From Bryobacterales bacterium F-183 (GTDB lineage: Bacteria > Acidobacteriota > Terriglobia > Bryobacterales > Bryobacteraceae): DNA of 64,000 bases. Below the pieces are notes generated by a model. The model was not told where the DNA came from and made no database searches. It saw nothing but the letters and a program-made list of their open reading frames with translations. This document shows, in pieces, positions 51,296 to 59,525 of the stretch. Position 1 is the first letter of the stretch, and the number at the start of each line of letters is the position of its first letter. The stretch lies in the NCBI GenBank assembly GCA_016865505.2, contig AP025252.1, forward strand, positions 3,472,001 through 3,536,000, read 5' to 3'. Made by a program: the position numbers and the translations under genes.

Positions 51296-51822
51296 GCCGC
51301 AAAGTTCTGGATGTCGGATGCGGCATCAAAAAGTACCCGGGGTCGGTTGGCCTGGATGTGAACCCGCGTAGCAACGCCGATGTGCTGGCGGATCTCGACC
51401 GGTTCCCGTACCCGTTTGCAGACCAGTCCTTCGATGAGGTCCGGGCGATTCATGTGATCGAGCATGTGGCCGACGTCATGCAGACGATGGAGGAGTTCCA
51501 CCGGCTGACGCGGAAGGGCGGCACGGTGTTTATCGTTACGCCGCATTACACCGACTTCAGTTCGTTCTGCGACCCGACGCACCGCTGGCATTTGAACAGC
51601 TTCAGCTTCCGGTACTTTGGCGAGGACAACGCGGGGTACGGCTATTACTCTCACGTCAGATTTCGTGAGAATTCTGTCCACGTAAAGCTACTCAATCTAT
51701 GGAAGGTGCTGGGGTTTGAGTTTTTGGTGAACCGGTCCCGCACGTTTCGCAAATTCTGGGAACATTACCTCTGCTTCATCGTGAGGGGCAAGGTAATTGA
51801 ATGGACGCTCGAAGTTGTTTAG
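51292..51822 (+). CDS. SAM-dependent methyltransferase (class I)
   Basis: This 176-residue protein has the class I Rossmann motif VLDVGCGIKKYPGSVGLDV and the later AIHVIEHVADVMQTM and RKGGTVFIVTPHYTD. The target is unknown; the short length and late hydrophobic part suggest a small molecule or lipid. The ATG at 51292 lies in the ATGA overlap with the phosphoesterase. The final residues overlap the yraN start by 26 bases. Confidence 0.85.
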   Translation: MSRKVLDVGCGIKKYPGSVGLDVNPRSNADVLADLDRFPYPFADQSFDEVRAIHVIEHVADVMQTMEEFHRLTRKGGTVFIVTPHYTDFSSFCDPTHRWHLNSFSFRYFGEDNAGYGYYSHVRFRENSVHVKLLNLWKVLGFEFLVNRSRTFRKFWEHYLCFIVRGKVIEWTLEVV

Positions 51823-52270
51823 ATGGCTGTACGGGATCGCGGACGGAGTTCGGCATTGGTTTCGGCGCCGCCGTTGGGATAAGGATCTGGCGCTTGGCCG
51901 CCGTGCGGAAGACCTGGCGCATCGCTTTTTGCAGCGCCGTGGCATGACCGTGGTCGCTCGCAACTACAAGACGCCCGCCGGGAGCGGCGAACTCGACCTT
52001 GTGGCTTACGAAGGGCCCGTGTTGGTGGTGGTGGAAGTGAAGTCCCGAACGAGCTTGCAGTACGGTCCGCCGGAGCAGAATGTGGATTTCGAGAAGGAAA
52101 CTCGCCTGCTACGGGGCGCAGAGGACTACGCCCGGCGTGCGGGAGTTCCTTTGACGAACGTCCGTTTCGATATCGTTTCGGTAGTATTCACCGGTGCTAA
52201 GGCAGATATACGCCATATCGAAGACGCTTTCCATCCCGATGAAAACACGCCTTTCCCCCGGTTGGTGTAA
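51797..52270 (+). CDS. yraN: YraN/UPF0102 family endonuclease-like protein
   Basis: This 157-residue protein matches UPF0102: LGRRAEDLAHRFLQRRGMTVVARNYKTPAGSGELDLVA and VVVEVKSRTSLQYG. The pattern of the late GELDL and the EVK resembles the D-ExK nuclease core of Holliday-junction resolvase-like enzymes. The real substrate is not known. Translation likely starts with TTG at 51797, overlapping the preceding gene. It ends 128 bases before an ECF sigma gene. Confidence 0.88.
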   Translation: MNGRSKLFRWLYGIADGVRHWFRRRRWDKDLALGRRAEDLAHRFLQRRGMTVVARNYKTPAGSGELDLVAYEGPVLVVVEVKSRTSLQYGPPEQNVDFEKETRLLRGAEDYARRAGVPLTNVRFDIVSVVFTGAKADIRHIEDAFHPDENTPFPRLV

Positions 52271-52312
52271 CCTAGGGATTTGATCGTGCGCCCTTTCCTC
52301 TGTACAGGTTCG

Positions 52313-52330
52313 GCATTCTTTGTAGAATGC
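52313..52330. promoter_or_regulatory. Seven-base inverted repeat upstream of the ECF sigma gene
   Basis: GCATTCT (52313-52319) and AGAATGC (52324-52330) form a perfect inverted repeat around a four-base loop. It lies in the gap before the sigma gene and could be a regulator site or a small hairpin. A second short hairpin (CCGCC/GGCGG) sits immediately upstream of the sigma start and may affect translation. Confidence 0.35.
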
Positions 52331-52398
52331 GGTGGCCGTCGTGGAATGACAGCGGGGAGCACCATCTATGCCTCTTCTGCCGCCCTCGGCGGTAGTCC

Positions 52399-53016
52399 AT
52401 GCTGATCGATCCTGAGGTCGTGGGAAGAGCCCGAACGGGGGATTCCCAGGCGTTCAACCAGATCGTTCAGGCTTGCCGAAAGCCGATACTCGGAACCATC
52501 CGGCGGCTCATTGGCAACCCGGACGACGTGGAAGACGTCGCTCAGGAGGTGTTCGTCCGGGTGTACTACTCGCTCGATCAGTTGCGGAGTGACGAAGGGT
52601 TCGAACCGTGGTTGTACCGGCTGACGGTGAATGCTGCGTATGATTATCTGCGCAGGAAGCGCCGGCGGCACGAGTCCAGGATGTCCGACCTGGGCGAGGA
52701 CCAGGTGACACTGGCGGAGGCAGCCGAAGGTACGAAGAAGAGCGCGGATGCGGTCCGGAAGACGAAGGCGCGAGAGTTGGTAGAATCTTTGCTGGCGAAC
52801 GTCTCGGATCAGGACCGGATGCTGCTTCTGTTGAAAGAAGTAGAAGGTTTGTCGTTGAAAGAGCTGGAAAAGGTGTACCGGGTGAAGGAAAACGCGTTGA
52901 AGGTGCGGTTGTTTCGGGCCCGCCAGCGCGTGCTAAAGGCTTTTGAGGCCGGCGGCGGTACGACGGCAGCAGCGGAAGACAAACTGGCCGATGAGAAGAA
53001 AGAAGGAGACCAATGA
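52399..53016 (+). CDS. ECF-type RNA polymerase sigma factor (RpoE-like)
   Basis: This 205-residue protein has region 2 (about 15-95: AFNQIVQACRKPILGTIRRL, DDVEDVAQEVFVRVYYSL) and region 4 (about 125-185: VSDQDRMLLLLKEVEGLSLKELEKVY, VRLFRARQRVLKAF), without region 3. It starts 128 bases after yraN and overlaps the following small membrane-protein gene by four bases. The operon of sigma, small membrane protein and CpxP/CnrX-like protein resembles the metal-sensing cnr type. Which genes it controls is unknown. Confidence 0.9.
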   Translation: MLIDPEVVGRARTGDSQAFNQIVQACRKPILGTIRRLIGNPDDVEDVAQEVFVRVYYSLDQLRSDEGFEPWLYRLTVNAAYDYLRRKRRRHESRMSDLGEDQVTLAEAAEGTKKSADAVRKTKARELVESLLANVSDQDRMLLLLKEVEGLSLKELEKVYRVKENALKVRLFRARQRVLKAFEAGGGTTAAAEDKLADEKKEGDQ

Positions 53017-53354
53017 ACGAGTTTCCGCAGGATTTACAGCAGGTATTCCGGCAGTACCGGGAGGCATTGCCTGACCCGGAGCCAAGCGTGAACTTCACTC
53101 CCATGTTGTGGGAAAAGATCGAAGCCCGGCGGTCGTCGCTGACGATGATGCGCCGTCTCACTCACGCCTTTGTCAGTCTGGCGACGGCGGCCGCGTTGGT
53201 GTTGGGTGTTTTCGTAATTCCACAGGTGCAGGAGCGCCGCGTGCTGTCCACGTCCTATGCGGAAGTGGTGGCGGAAGAGGGCAATGATGCGCAGGAAGTA
53301 GCCACTGCGTTCGCCGCTCCGCTTGCGCCGGTAACCGGAGTGCCCGCGCAATGA
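53013..53354 (+). CDS. Small single-pass membrane protein, candidate anti-sigma factor
   Basis: This 113-residue protein has a soluble N-terminal part (MNEFPQDLQQVFRQYREALP), a basic stretch (RRSSLTMMRRL) and one transmembrane segment (about 55-72, SLATAAALVLGVFVIP). A short periplasmic tail follows. It has no zinc-finger motif. Its size and layout match CnrY, the small anti-sigma protein of the Cnr system, and it lies between a sigma factor and a CnrX-like protein with overlaps on both sides. Function is inferred from layout only. Confidence 0.6.
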   Translation: MNEFPQDLQQVFRQYREALPDPEPSVNFTPMLWEKIEARRSSLTMMRRLTHAFVSLATAAALVLGVFVIPQVQERRVLSTSYAEVVAEEGNDAQEVATAFAAPLAPVTGVPAQ

Positions 53355-53767
53355 CACTGTCGCGCCGCGCTACGGTGCTGTATTCGCTGTTGGTGTTTGC
53401 CAGCGGAAGCCTGCTCGGCGCTCTGACGCACCGTTTGTACATGGTGAGCACCGTTAGCGCCACGGTACGGCCGGGTACGCCCGACGAATGGCGGCAGAAG
53501 TACATGGCGGAGATGCAGTCCCGCCTGAAGTTGAATGAGCAGCAGATCCTGAAGCTGAACATTTATCTGGACGAAACGCGCAGCCGAGTGCGCGAGGTAC
53601 AGGCAAAAGCGAAGCCTGAGATCGAGCAGATCAAAAAAGAGCAGCGGGAAAAGATCAAGACCATGCTCGATGGCGGCCAGAAGGCGGAATACGAGAAGTT
53701 GCTCGAGGAACGCGCCAAGCGCGAAGAGCAGGCTCGCGCGGCCGGCAACGGTGGCGGCGGGTTCTAA
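53351..53767 (+). CDS. CnrX/CpxP-like periplasmic sensor protein
   Basis: This 138-residue protein has an N-terminal membrane segment (ATVLYSLLVFASGSLLGALTH) and a long helical periplasmic part (about 50-130). The helices DEWRQKYMAEMQSRLKLNEQQ and TRSRVREVQAKAKPEIEQIK match the hooked-helix fold of CpxP, Spy and the heavy-metal sensor CnrX. The tail is rich in Gly and Ala. Obvious His/Met-rich metal sites are not visible, so the ligand is open. It is the third gene of the sigma operon. Confidence 0.65.
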   Translation: MTLSRRATVLYSLLVFASGSLLGALTHRLYMVSTVSATVRPGTPDEWRQKYMAEMQSRLKLNEQQILKLNIYLDETRSRVREVQAKAKPEIEQIKKEQREKIKTMLDGGQKAEYEKLLEERAKREEQARAAGNGGGGF

Positions 53768-53803
53768 AGCGCCCCCCCGCAAGCAGTTACGCAATCCTAA
53801 ATG

Positions 53804-53838
53804 GCAAAGGCCGCTCCCCTTGGGGAACGGCCTTTTTG
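53804..53838. terminator. Intrinsic terminator between sensor gene and rpmE
   Basis: GCAAAGGCCGCTCCCC (from 53804) pairs with GGGGAACGGCCTTTTTGC around a two-base loop, with one mismatch, and leads into TTTTTGC on the plus strand. The reverse strand also ends in a T-rich arm, so it can serve both the plus-strand operon and the convergent rpmE. Confidence 0.85.
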
Positions 53839-53861
53839 CTTTACTGTGTTGCCTGGGGGCG

Positions 53862-54116
53862 TTAGTTGACCGAGGGGGCCTTCGCGTTGCTGGCGCGCTT
53901 GGCAGCCAGTTCTTTGCCCTTTGCCAATTTCTTCTGGAAACGGTCGACTCGCCCTTCGGTATCTACCAGCTTTTGACGGCCGGTGAAAAACGGATGGCAA
54001 GACGAGCATATTTCCAACCGAATGTCGCCTTTGTGAGTGGAGCGCGTTTGGAAGGTGCTTCCGCAGGCGCAGATCACGTTGACGACATCGTAAGCCGGAT
54101 GGATCCCTGCTTTCAT
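53862..54116 (-). CDS. rpmE: 50S ribosomal protein L31
   Basis: This 84-residue protein begins [19 protein letters not shown] and carries four cysteines: Cys16, Cys18, Cys37 and Cys40 (ICSSCHPF). They are arranged as in the zinc-containing L31 type. The C-terminal basic helix ([18 protein letters not shown]) is normal. The upstream frame extends further but the ATG at 54116 gives the canonical start. It is monocistronic between a terminator and the candidate RNA gene. A TATACT box (54195-54200 on this strand) is a possible -10. Confidence 0.95.
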   Translation of the reverse strand: MKAGIHPAYDVVNVICACGSTFQTRSTHKGDIRLEICSSCHPFFTGRQKLVDTEGRVDRFQKKLAKGKELAAKRASNAKAPSVN

Positions 54117-54207
54117 GTGTCTTGTCTCACTTATCTTTCTTGAGGTGTTTCTTCGGCGCAGGCGAGATCGCAAGATGCCGCTGTCCGAATCTTTAGTATA
54201 CCAACAG

Positions 54208-54442
54208 CAGAAAGCCCCGGGTGACCTTAGTTAGGCCCCGGGGCATCTGTAAATTACACGCGAAAGTAGCGCTCAGAGTCGCGCGAGGTGGCCGGTCCAC
54301 AAGAGGATCGGCTCGCCCACTGCAAGCGTAGCCTGAACGTTAGAGCAACAACTTCAGCAGTCAGCCACCTCACGCGTGGACATCTTGCATTTATCGCTAC
54401 CAGTACTCATATATTGACTGGACCACCTCCTTTCTCAGTGAT
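54208..54442 (-). ncRNA. Candidate structured small RNA or rpmE leader
   Basis: This gap of about 370 bases between rpmE and the receptor gene holds a complete-looking minus-strand unit: the promoter listed separately, a likely start near 54442 and a terminator-like hairpin (arms 54214-54221 and 54237-54244, then TTTCT). The body has a closing stem of GAGGTGGC/GCCACCTC (54364-54371 with 54285-54292) extended by CGCG pairs. Near the 5' end AAAGGAGGTGGTCC (54420-54433) nearly matches the complement of the 16S rRNA tail. An 18-codon frame (54354-54410) follows it. I cannot match it to a named RNA family; it may also be a long rpmE leader. Confidence 0.5.
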
Positions 54443-54448
54443 ACCTCG

Positions 54449-54477
54449 ATCATAAGGCGAAAACCGGAGGCCGTCAA
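54449..54477 (-). promoter_or_regulatory. Strong sigma-70-like promoter of the candidate RNA
   Basis: On the minus strand a -35 box TTGACG (54472-54477) and a -10 box TATGAT (54449-54454) each match five of six consensus bases and are separated by exactly 17 bases. It is the best promoter match I saw in the window. It points into the structured gap and lies just after the receptor stop codon. Confidence 0.7.
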
Positions 54478-54488
54478 GTGAGCCTATG

Positions 54489-57400
54489 TTAAAACCGCAT
54501 CTGGAGCGAAAGCTGGAAAAAGCGAGGCAGATTGGTCTGGTCGCCGGTGCCCACAATGCGGCCGAAATTGCCGTTGTTGACGTCCGTATTGACGCGATTG
54601 AACCACTGCGGAGTGTTGGTTGCGTTCATTGCCTCGGCGCGGAAGATGAAGTCCACGCGTTCGGCTACACGAGTGCGCTTGATCATCGCCAGATCGAGGT
54701 TGTAAATGCCCGGCTGGCGTACTTCGGTAAAGCGGCTCGACCAGGTTTGCAAAGTCGCGGCGGGGCGTACGGTCCAGGCAGCGACCTCGCTGTCCGACGC
54801 GCACCGAGACCGGGTGCCATTCGCCAGGATCGTGCAGTTGTTGAACCAGCGGTCCAGGCTTTGGTTGGAGGCCACCATGCTTGCGCCGGTGGGAACCGTG
54901 TTCGGGTTGCCCGGCAGCGCAATCGGCATACCCGATTGGATGCGGGCGATGCCCGAGAATTCCCATCCGCTCACAATGTGCTTGACCACAGCGGGAGAGC
55001 TGTTCAGGAACTGGCGGCCTGTGCCGAAGGGGAGTTCGTACACCGCGTTCAACTGTACGTTGTGCGGAATGTCCCAGCCGGCGATGACGCGCTCTGGCGT
55101 GGTGTCCTGCGGGTTGCGGTAGGCTACTGCCTCGATGTTCTTCGAGAACGTGTAGGACGCGCTCATGCTGACGCCCTTGGCCATACGCTTCAGGATCATC
55201 GCCTGGAAGCCGTTGTAGAAGGACTTGCCGACGGGACGGAACTGTTCCTGAATCGCCAGGAACTGCGGGAACGGGCGCAACAGCTGCGACCTGGCAATGT
55301 TGGCGGCATTCAACGCAGTACCGGGGACGCGGCCAGCAAACGGATTGGCCACGGTGGTGTTGAGGAACGTTGCGCCTTGGGCGAGATTCGCAGCCGACAC
55401 CTCGTTCACCTGCTGCGATACCTGCAGGCCGTTGACGCGGTTGCCCACGTAGCCTGCCGTAAACAGGAAGCGGCCGGGAAGTTCGCGCTGGATCTCGACG
55501 GAGTATTGATGCGTGTACGGAAGCTTGTTGCCAATCACGCCGTACGAGAAGCTCTGTCCAAGGTTGGCGGCGAGGCCTAGCGAGTTGCCCACCGGACGCA
55601 GGATGCCGCCCGGAAAGGGGTTTTCGATGAAGTTTTCCGGGCGTCCCGTAACCACCGACGTCACCATGCTGGTGCGCTGGTTGAAGCCGGGCGCGATGGC
55701 CGGTTCGTCGAACTGCTGGGCGTAGATCAGGCCGTAGCCACCGCGGAGCGACGTCTTTTCGCTCAGCTTGTACGCGACGCCAATGCGCGGGGCGAAGTTG
55801 TTCGAGTCCGTGTCATAGGCGTTGCGCGGGTTGCTGCCCGCACCCACATAGGTGAGCCCACCCTTGAGATTGAGGCCGGGCACTTGCAGAGGGCTGGTGG
55901 AGGTCGTGTCGAAGCCACGGAGCAAGGCGTTGAAGCGCTCGGTGATTCCGCCACGGTAATCCCAGCGGACGCCGAGGGTGAGCTTCAAGCGTTCGGTGAC
56001 GCGGAAGTCGTCGTTCACGTAGTAAGCGAAGGCGGGCATCTGGCGGGCAGGCTGCGTGTTGACGTCGATCCAGCCTTCCTGCACGGTGCCCAGCAGGAAA
56101 CTGGCGATGGAGTTTCCGCTGGACGAAGCAACGGCCAACGGGTTGGCACCGGTAAACAATTGGGTGAAGCGGAAGTTCCCCGCGGCGTCGCCGGGTTGCT
56201 GGGAGTTGTTGCGGATGAGGCGCCATTCGCCACCGGTCTTGATGGTGTGGCGGCCGAGGGTCTTGAAGATGGCGGCTTGGCCGGACACGGTCTGCGAGAT
56301 CGGATCGACGTTTGTGACCGAAGCGCCGGCGCCTTCATAACCGTCGAATGTGAAGCGGGGGAAGTTGTTTAACGCCTGGCTCTTGTACAGCGACGAGAAG
56401 CCCAGGGTTGCGAGATCGAAATTCGCGCCGGGCGAGAACCCGCTCTTGGATTGGAATCGGGCAAAGCCGGCACGCAGGTCGAGTACGGTGGTGGCGTTGA
56501 ACGTATGGGTGAACTGGACGGTGGCGTGGTGGTTGTCGCGAGTGAACGGGCTGTTGCCGCTGGTATCCGCGACGTTGATGGTCTCGATGGTGGAGTATCG
56601 GTAGCCGCGGGTCTCCTGCAGGGCGTTACGCGAGTACCGGATGAAGAAGCGGCTCTTGTCGGAAATCACCCAATCGCCGCGGCCTTGATGCTGCGGGAAG
56701 ATGTCGACAAACTTGCGCGTACTGCTGTTGTTGGCGAGGTTGTTGAGGCCCGTGACGGCGTTGCCGGCGACATTCCCTTGAGGGATCAGACGAAGTACGG
56801 CGGCCGCAACCGGGTTGATGCGGGAGGTTGGGATGATATTGCCGGCAAAGGCTTGCCGCTGGAATCCACCCGTAACGGCTTCGGTAGTGAGGGGGTCATA
56901 AATTACCTGCTGACGCCCCACGTCAAAGAAGGTCTGCGAGAAGTTGCCGCTGCGCTGCAGCGCTGTGGGTACGGAGGTGTTGAACGGATCGGGAATCACT
57001 TGCCGGATCTGTTCGTGGCCATAGAAGAAGAACAGCTTGTTCTTGATGACCGCGCCGCCGACCGTGCCGCCGAAAGTGTTGATGTTGGACGACTGCCGGG
57101 CGACGCCGTTGCGGTTGTTGTTGAACGTGTTGGCGTTGAGCACGGTGTTTTGCAAGTACTCAAACAAAGATCCATGCCATTGGTTGGAGCCGCTCTTGGT
57201 GGTGATGTTGATGACGCCACCGGTGGTGCCGCCGTACTGCGCGTCGTAGGTGGTGGTTTGCACGCGCATTTCGTCGGTTGACTCCGACTGCGGAACAAAC
57301 GTCACGGAATTGGCGCGTCCCAAAGCGGTGACGCCGTCGACCAGCAGTTCGTTCATGGACGGGCGTCCGCCATTGATGGAGATGCTGCTGCTGCCCCCGA

Positions 57401-57938
57401 TGTCGAACGGGCGCAGACGGGTGACGGCCGCGGTGACGGTAACGCCGGGCGAGGTCCAGGCGAGAGCGATGACGTTGCGGCCTTGGAGCGGAGTGGCTTC
57501 CACGCGGCGTGTGTCGACGGTCAAGCTGCGGTCGGCGCTTTCGGTTTCGATTACCGTAGCGCTCGCTTCGACGTTGATGGTCTGCGTGACGTCGCCGACC
57601 GCCAGTTGGACGTCGAGGGTCGCGCGTTCGGCGACCTGTAGGTTGAGGCCGGATTGCACCTTTTTCTGAAAGCCCTGCTGTTCCACGGTGACCGTATATT
57701 CGCCCGGCTGGAGGAACAGGATCTGGTAGAAGCCTTCTGAGTTGGTGGTGGTTTGGGACTGTGCCTTGGTGGCATTGGACACAGCGGTTACAGTGGCGCC
57801 GGAGACGGCAGCACTACTGGGATCGGTGACGCGGCCCGCTAGCGAGGCGCGAAATTCCTGCGCGGTGACTGCGGACGAAAAGCCTGAAAAGAGAAGTACG
57901 GTTGTGAGCAGAGCCAACCTGGCTCTCGATATCTGCAT
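54489..57938 (-). CDS. Oar-like TonB-dependent outer membrane receptor 2
   Basis: This 1149-residue protein has a signal peptide (ARLALLTTVLLFSGFSSAVTA) and an N-terminal carboxypeptidase-regulatory domain (about 28-110: GRVTDPSSAAVSGATVTAVS, EGFYQILFLQPGEYTVTVEQ). A plug (about 120-245, RVEATPLQGRNVIALAWTSPG, ISINGGRPSMNELLVDG) and a large barrel ending in LQMRF follow. It is the same type as the receptor at 36.9 kb and probably takes up a large substrate. It has its own transcription unit, with no sigma/anti-sigma pair next to it. GAGGA stands nine bases before the ATG. Confidence 0.88.
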   Translation of the reverse strand: MQISRARLALLTTVLLFSGFSSAVTAQEFRASLAGRVTDPSSAAVSGATVTAVSNATKAQSQTTTNSEGFYQILFLQPGEYTVTVEQQGFQKKVQSGLNLQVAERATLDVQLAVGDVTQTINVEASATVIETESADRSLTVDTRRVEATPLQGRNVIALAWTSPGVTVTAAVTRLRPFDIGGSSSISINGGRPSMNELLVDGVTALGRANSVTFVPQSESTDEMRVQTTTYDAQYGGTTGGVINITTKSGSNQWHGSLFEYLQNTVLNANTFNNNRNGVARQSSNINTFGGTVGGAVIKNKLFFFYGHEQIRQVIPDPFNTSVPTALQRSGNFSQTFFDVGRQQVIYDPLTTEAVTGGFQRQAFAGNIIPTSRINPVAAAVLRLIPQGNVAGNAVTGLNNLANNSSTRKFVDIFPQHQGRGDWVISDKSRFFIRYSRNALQETRGYRYSTIETINVADTSGNSPFTRDNHHATVQFTHTFNATTVLDLRAGFARFQSKSGFSPGANFDLATLGFSSLYKSQALNNFPRFTFDGYEGAGASVTNVDPISQTVSGQAAIFKTLGRHTIKTGGEWRLIRNNSQQPGDAAGNFRFTQLFTGANPLAVASSSGNSIASFLLGTVQEGWIDVNTQPARQMPAFAYYVNDDFRVTERLKLTLGVRWDYRGGITERFNALLRGFDTTSTSPLQVPGLNLKGGLTYVGAGSNPRNAYDTDSNNFAPRIGVAYKLSEKTSLRGGYGLIYAQQFDEPAIAPGFNQRTSMVTSVVTGRPENFIENPFPGGILRPVGNSLGLAANLGQSFSYGVIGNKLPYTHQYSVEIQRELPGRFLFTAGYVGNRVNGLQVSQQVNEVSAANLAQGATFLNTTVANPFAGRVPGTALNAANIARSQLLRPFPQFLAIQEQFRPVGKSFYNGFQAMILKRMAKGVSMSASYTFSKNIEAVAYRNPQDTTPERVIAGWDIPHNVQLNAVYELPFGTGRQFLNSSPAVVKHIVSGWEFSGIARIQSGMPIALPGNPNTVPTGASMVASNQSLDRWFNNCTILANGTRSRCASDSEVAAWTVRPAATLQTWSSRFTEVRQPGIYNLDLAMIKRTRVAERVDFIFRAEAMNATNTPQWFNRVNTDVNNGNFGRIVGTGDQTNLPRFFQLSLQMRF

Positions 57939-58080
57939 GGTTCGAAATCCTCGAGGTTTACTACCTTGTAAAGCCTGCGGCGGAATACTGCGGTTTCCCA
58001 GACGGCACTGTTGGTATGTTGTTGGTCAATTTGTGCCGTTCCGATGGCGGGTCTTGGGCACTATCTTACATAAACGACGA

Positions 58081-58112
58081 AACGGCTGAGGGGCGGATCG
58101 CCCTCAGCCGTT
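58081..58112 (-). terminator. Intrinsic terminator of the MBOAT operon
   Basis: AACGGCTGAGGG (58081-58092) and CCCTCAGCCGTT (58101-58112) form a perfect twelve-base stem, followed on the minus strand by TTCGTCGTTT. It lies just after the MBOAT stop codon. Confidence 0.85.
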
Positions 58113-58140
58113 CGCTGTGTGCGGGGACGTGATCGAAAAT

Positions 58141-59511
58141 TTAGAACTGATAGTACAAAAAGACGCTCTTGCCGTTGTTGATGAAGAGGTAGCAGACAAA
58201 GAGAGCAAAGCCACTGGCAAAGGCCCAGCGGCGGGCCGGTGGTACGCGGATTTCGTGAGTCTCCGGTACGGTAGCAGCGAGGAGTAGGGCGGCGGCCACC
58301 CATGCCGTGAGCGCCATTGGCACGTCGCGTGTGGCTGGCATTGCCGCGGGGACGAACATACGGTGCAACCATCCCAGAGCCGCATCGAGCGATTCCGCCC
58401 GGAACGGGACCCAGCCGATGACGACCAGGAGATAGGTGGCGACCTGGCGTACGAACACTGGAACGCGGGAGATCGGCGCTTGGAAGAACTTTTCTAGCGA
58501 CAGGAGTAGCCCGTGGTAGGCACCCCAGACGATGAAGGTCCAGTTGGCGCCGTGCCAGAGTCCGCCGAGCAGCATGGTGAGCATGAGGTTGCGGTACGTC
58601 TTCCATTCGCCGTGACGGTTACCACCCAAGCCAATGTACAGATAGTCGCGCAGCCAGGACGAAAGGCTGATGTGCCAACGCCGCCAGAAGTCCGCGATCC
58701 CGGTTGCCCGGTACGGGGCAGCAAAGTTGATGGGAATGTTCAGTCCGAAAAGTGCGCCAAGGCCGACCGCCATGTCCGAATAGCCGCTGAAGTCAAAGTA
58801 CAGCTGCAGACTGTAGCCGAAGGCTGCCGTCCACGCCCCAGCGGTCGACAGCATACCGGCGTCCTGCAGGACCGGGTTGAGGTACTGCGCGATCTGATCG
58901 GCGATGATCACCTTCTTGATCATGCCGATCGTGAAGTACGACACACCCTTCACCAGCATGTCCGGCTTCAGCGGACCGTCGATATGCGCCAGGTCGTCTT
59001 CAATCTGCCGGAACCGCACAATGGGCCCAGCTACCAGCTGTGAGAACAGGTTCACATAGGTGATGTACTCAAAGATATTGGTCGCGGCGCGGACGCGTTT
59101 GGCGTAGACGTCCAAGACATAGGAGATGGTGTGGAACGTGTAAAAACTGATGCCGATGGGCAGCGTGATCTCAAGCAGGGGCAGCGGAAACCCGGGCAGC
59201 ACGTCCTTGGCGCTGCGGACGAAAAATGAGTAGTACTTGAAGACGCCCAGAATCGCCAGATCTACAGAGACAGAGAAGTACGCGAGTCGTTTCGCTTGAA
59301 CGGGAAAGCGCTCGATCGCGAGGCCCGCCGCATAGCTGAATAGGGCGGAGAAGAGAAGCAAGCCGCAGAATCGCCAATCCCACCAACCGTAGAAGACAAA
59401 GCCGCTCAGAGCAAGCAGGACGTAGCGCTGGGTCTTATCGCGCGCGAGCCAGAACAGCGCGAAGGTGATCGGCAGAAAGACAAACAGAAAGATGTTGGAG
59501 TTAAAGACCAT
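58141..59511 (-). CDS. MBOAT-family O-acyltransferase (AlgI-like)
   Basis: This 456-residue membrane protein has many hydrophobic segments and the MBOAT signature: GLWHGANWTFIVWGAYHG with the catalytic histidine, DFSGYSDMAVGLGALFG and FWRRWHISLSSWLRDYLYI. It resembles AlgI, which passes acetyl groups across the inner membrane to acetylate alginate and similar polymers. It follows, by 14 bases, a gene with an SGNH-like domain that would act as partner (AlgJ/AlgX type). Which polysaccharide is acetylated is unknown. Confidence 0.92.
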   Translation of the reverse strand: MVFNSNIFLFVFLPITFALFWLARDKTQRYVLLALSGFVFYGWWDWRFCGLLLFSALFSYAAGLAIERFPVQAKRLAYFSVSVDLAILGVFKYYSFFVRSAKDVLPGFPLPLLEITLPIGISFYTFHTISYVLDVYAKRVRAATNIFEYITYVNLFSQLVAGPIVRFRQIEDDLAHIDGPLKPDMLVKGVSYFTIGMIKKVIIADQIAQYLNPVLQDAGMLSTAGAWTAAFGYSLQLYFDFSGYSDMAVGLGALFGLNIPINFAAPYRATGIADFWRRWHISLSSWLRDYLYIGLGGNRHGEWKTYRNLMLTMLLGGLWHGANWTFIVWGAYHGLLLSLEKFFQAPISRVPVFVRQVATYLLVVIGWVPFRAESLDAALGWLHRMFVPAAMPATRDVPMALTAWVAAALLLAATVPETHEIRVPPARRWAFASGFALFVCYLFINNGKSVFLYYQF

Positions 59512-59525
59512 GTTGCTGCCGTCTC

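Noticed and set aside
54354-54410. An 18-codon gene inside the candidate RNA
   Set aside because: The ATG is about 15 bases from the GGAGG core, and the peptide (start MSTGSDKCKMST) has no recognisable feature; it is mentioned only as part of the RNA finding.
54174-54442. 6S RNA, tmRNA or RNase P RNA in the gap next to rpmE
   Set aside because: The length fits 6S RNA and the stem is long, but I found no recognised motif of these RNAs (no tmRNA-type tag region, no RNase P core). I kept it as an unnamed candidate.
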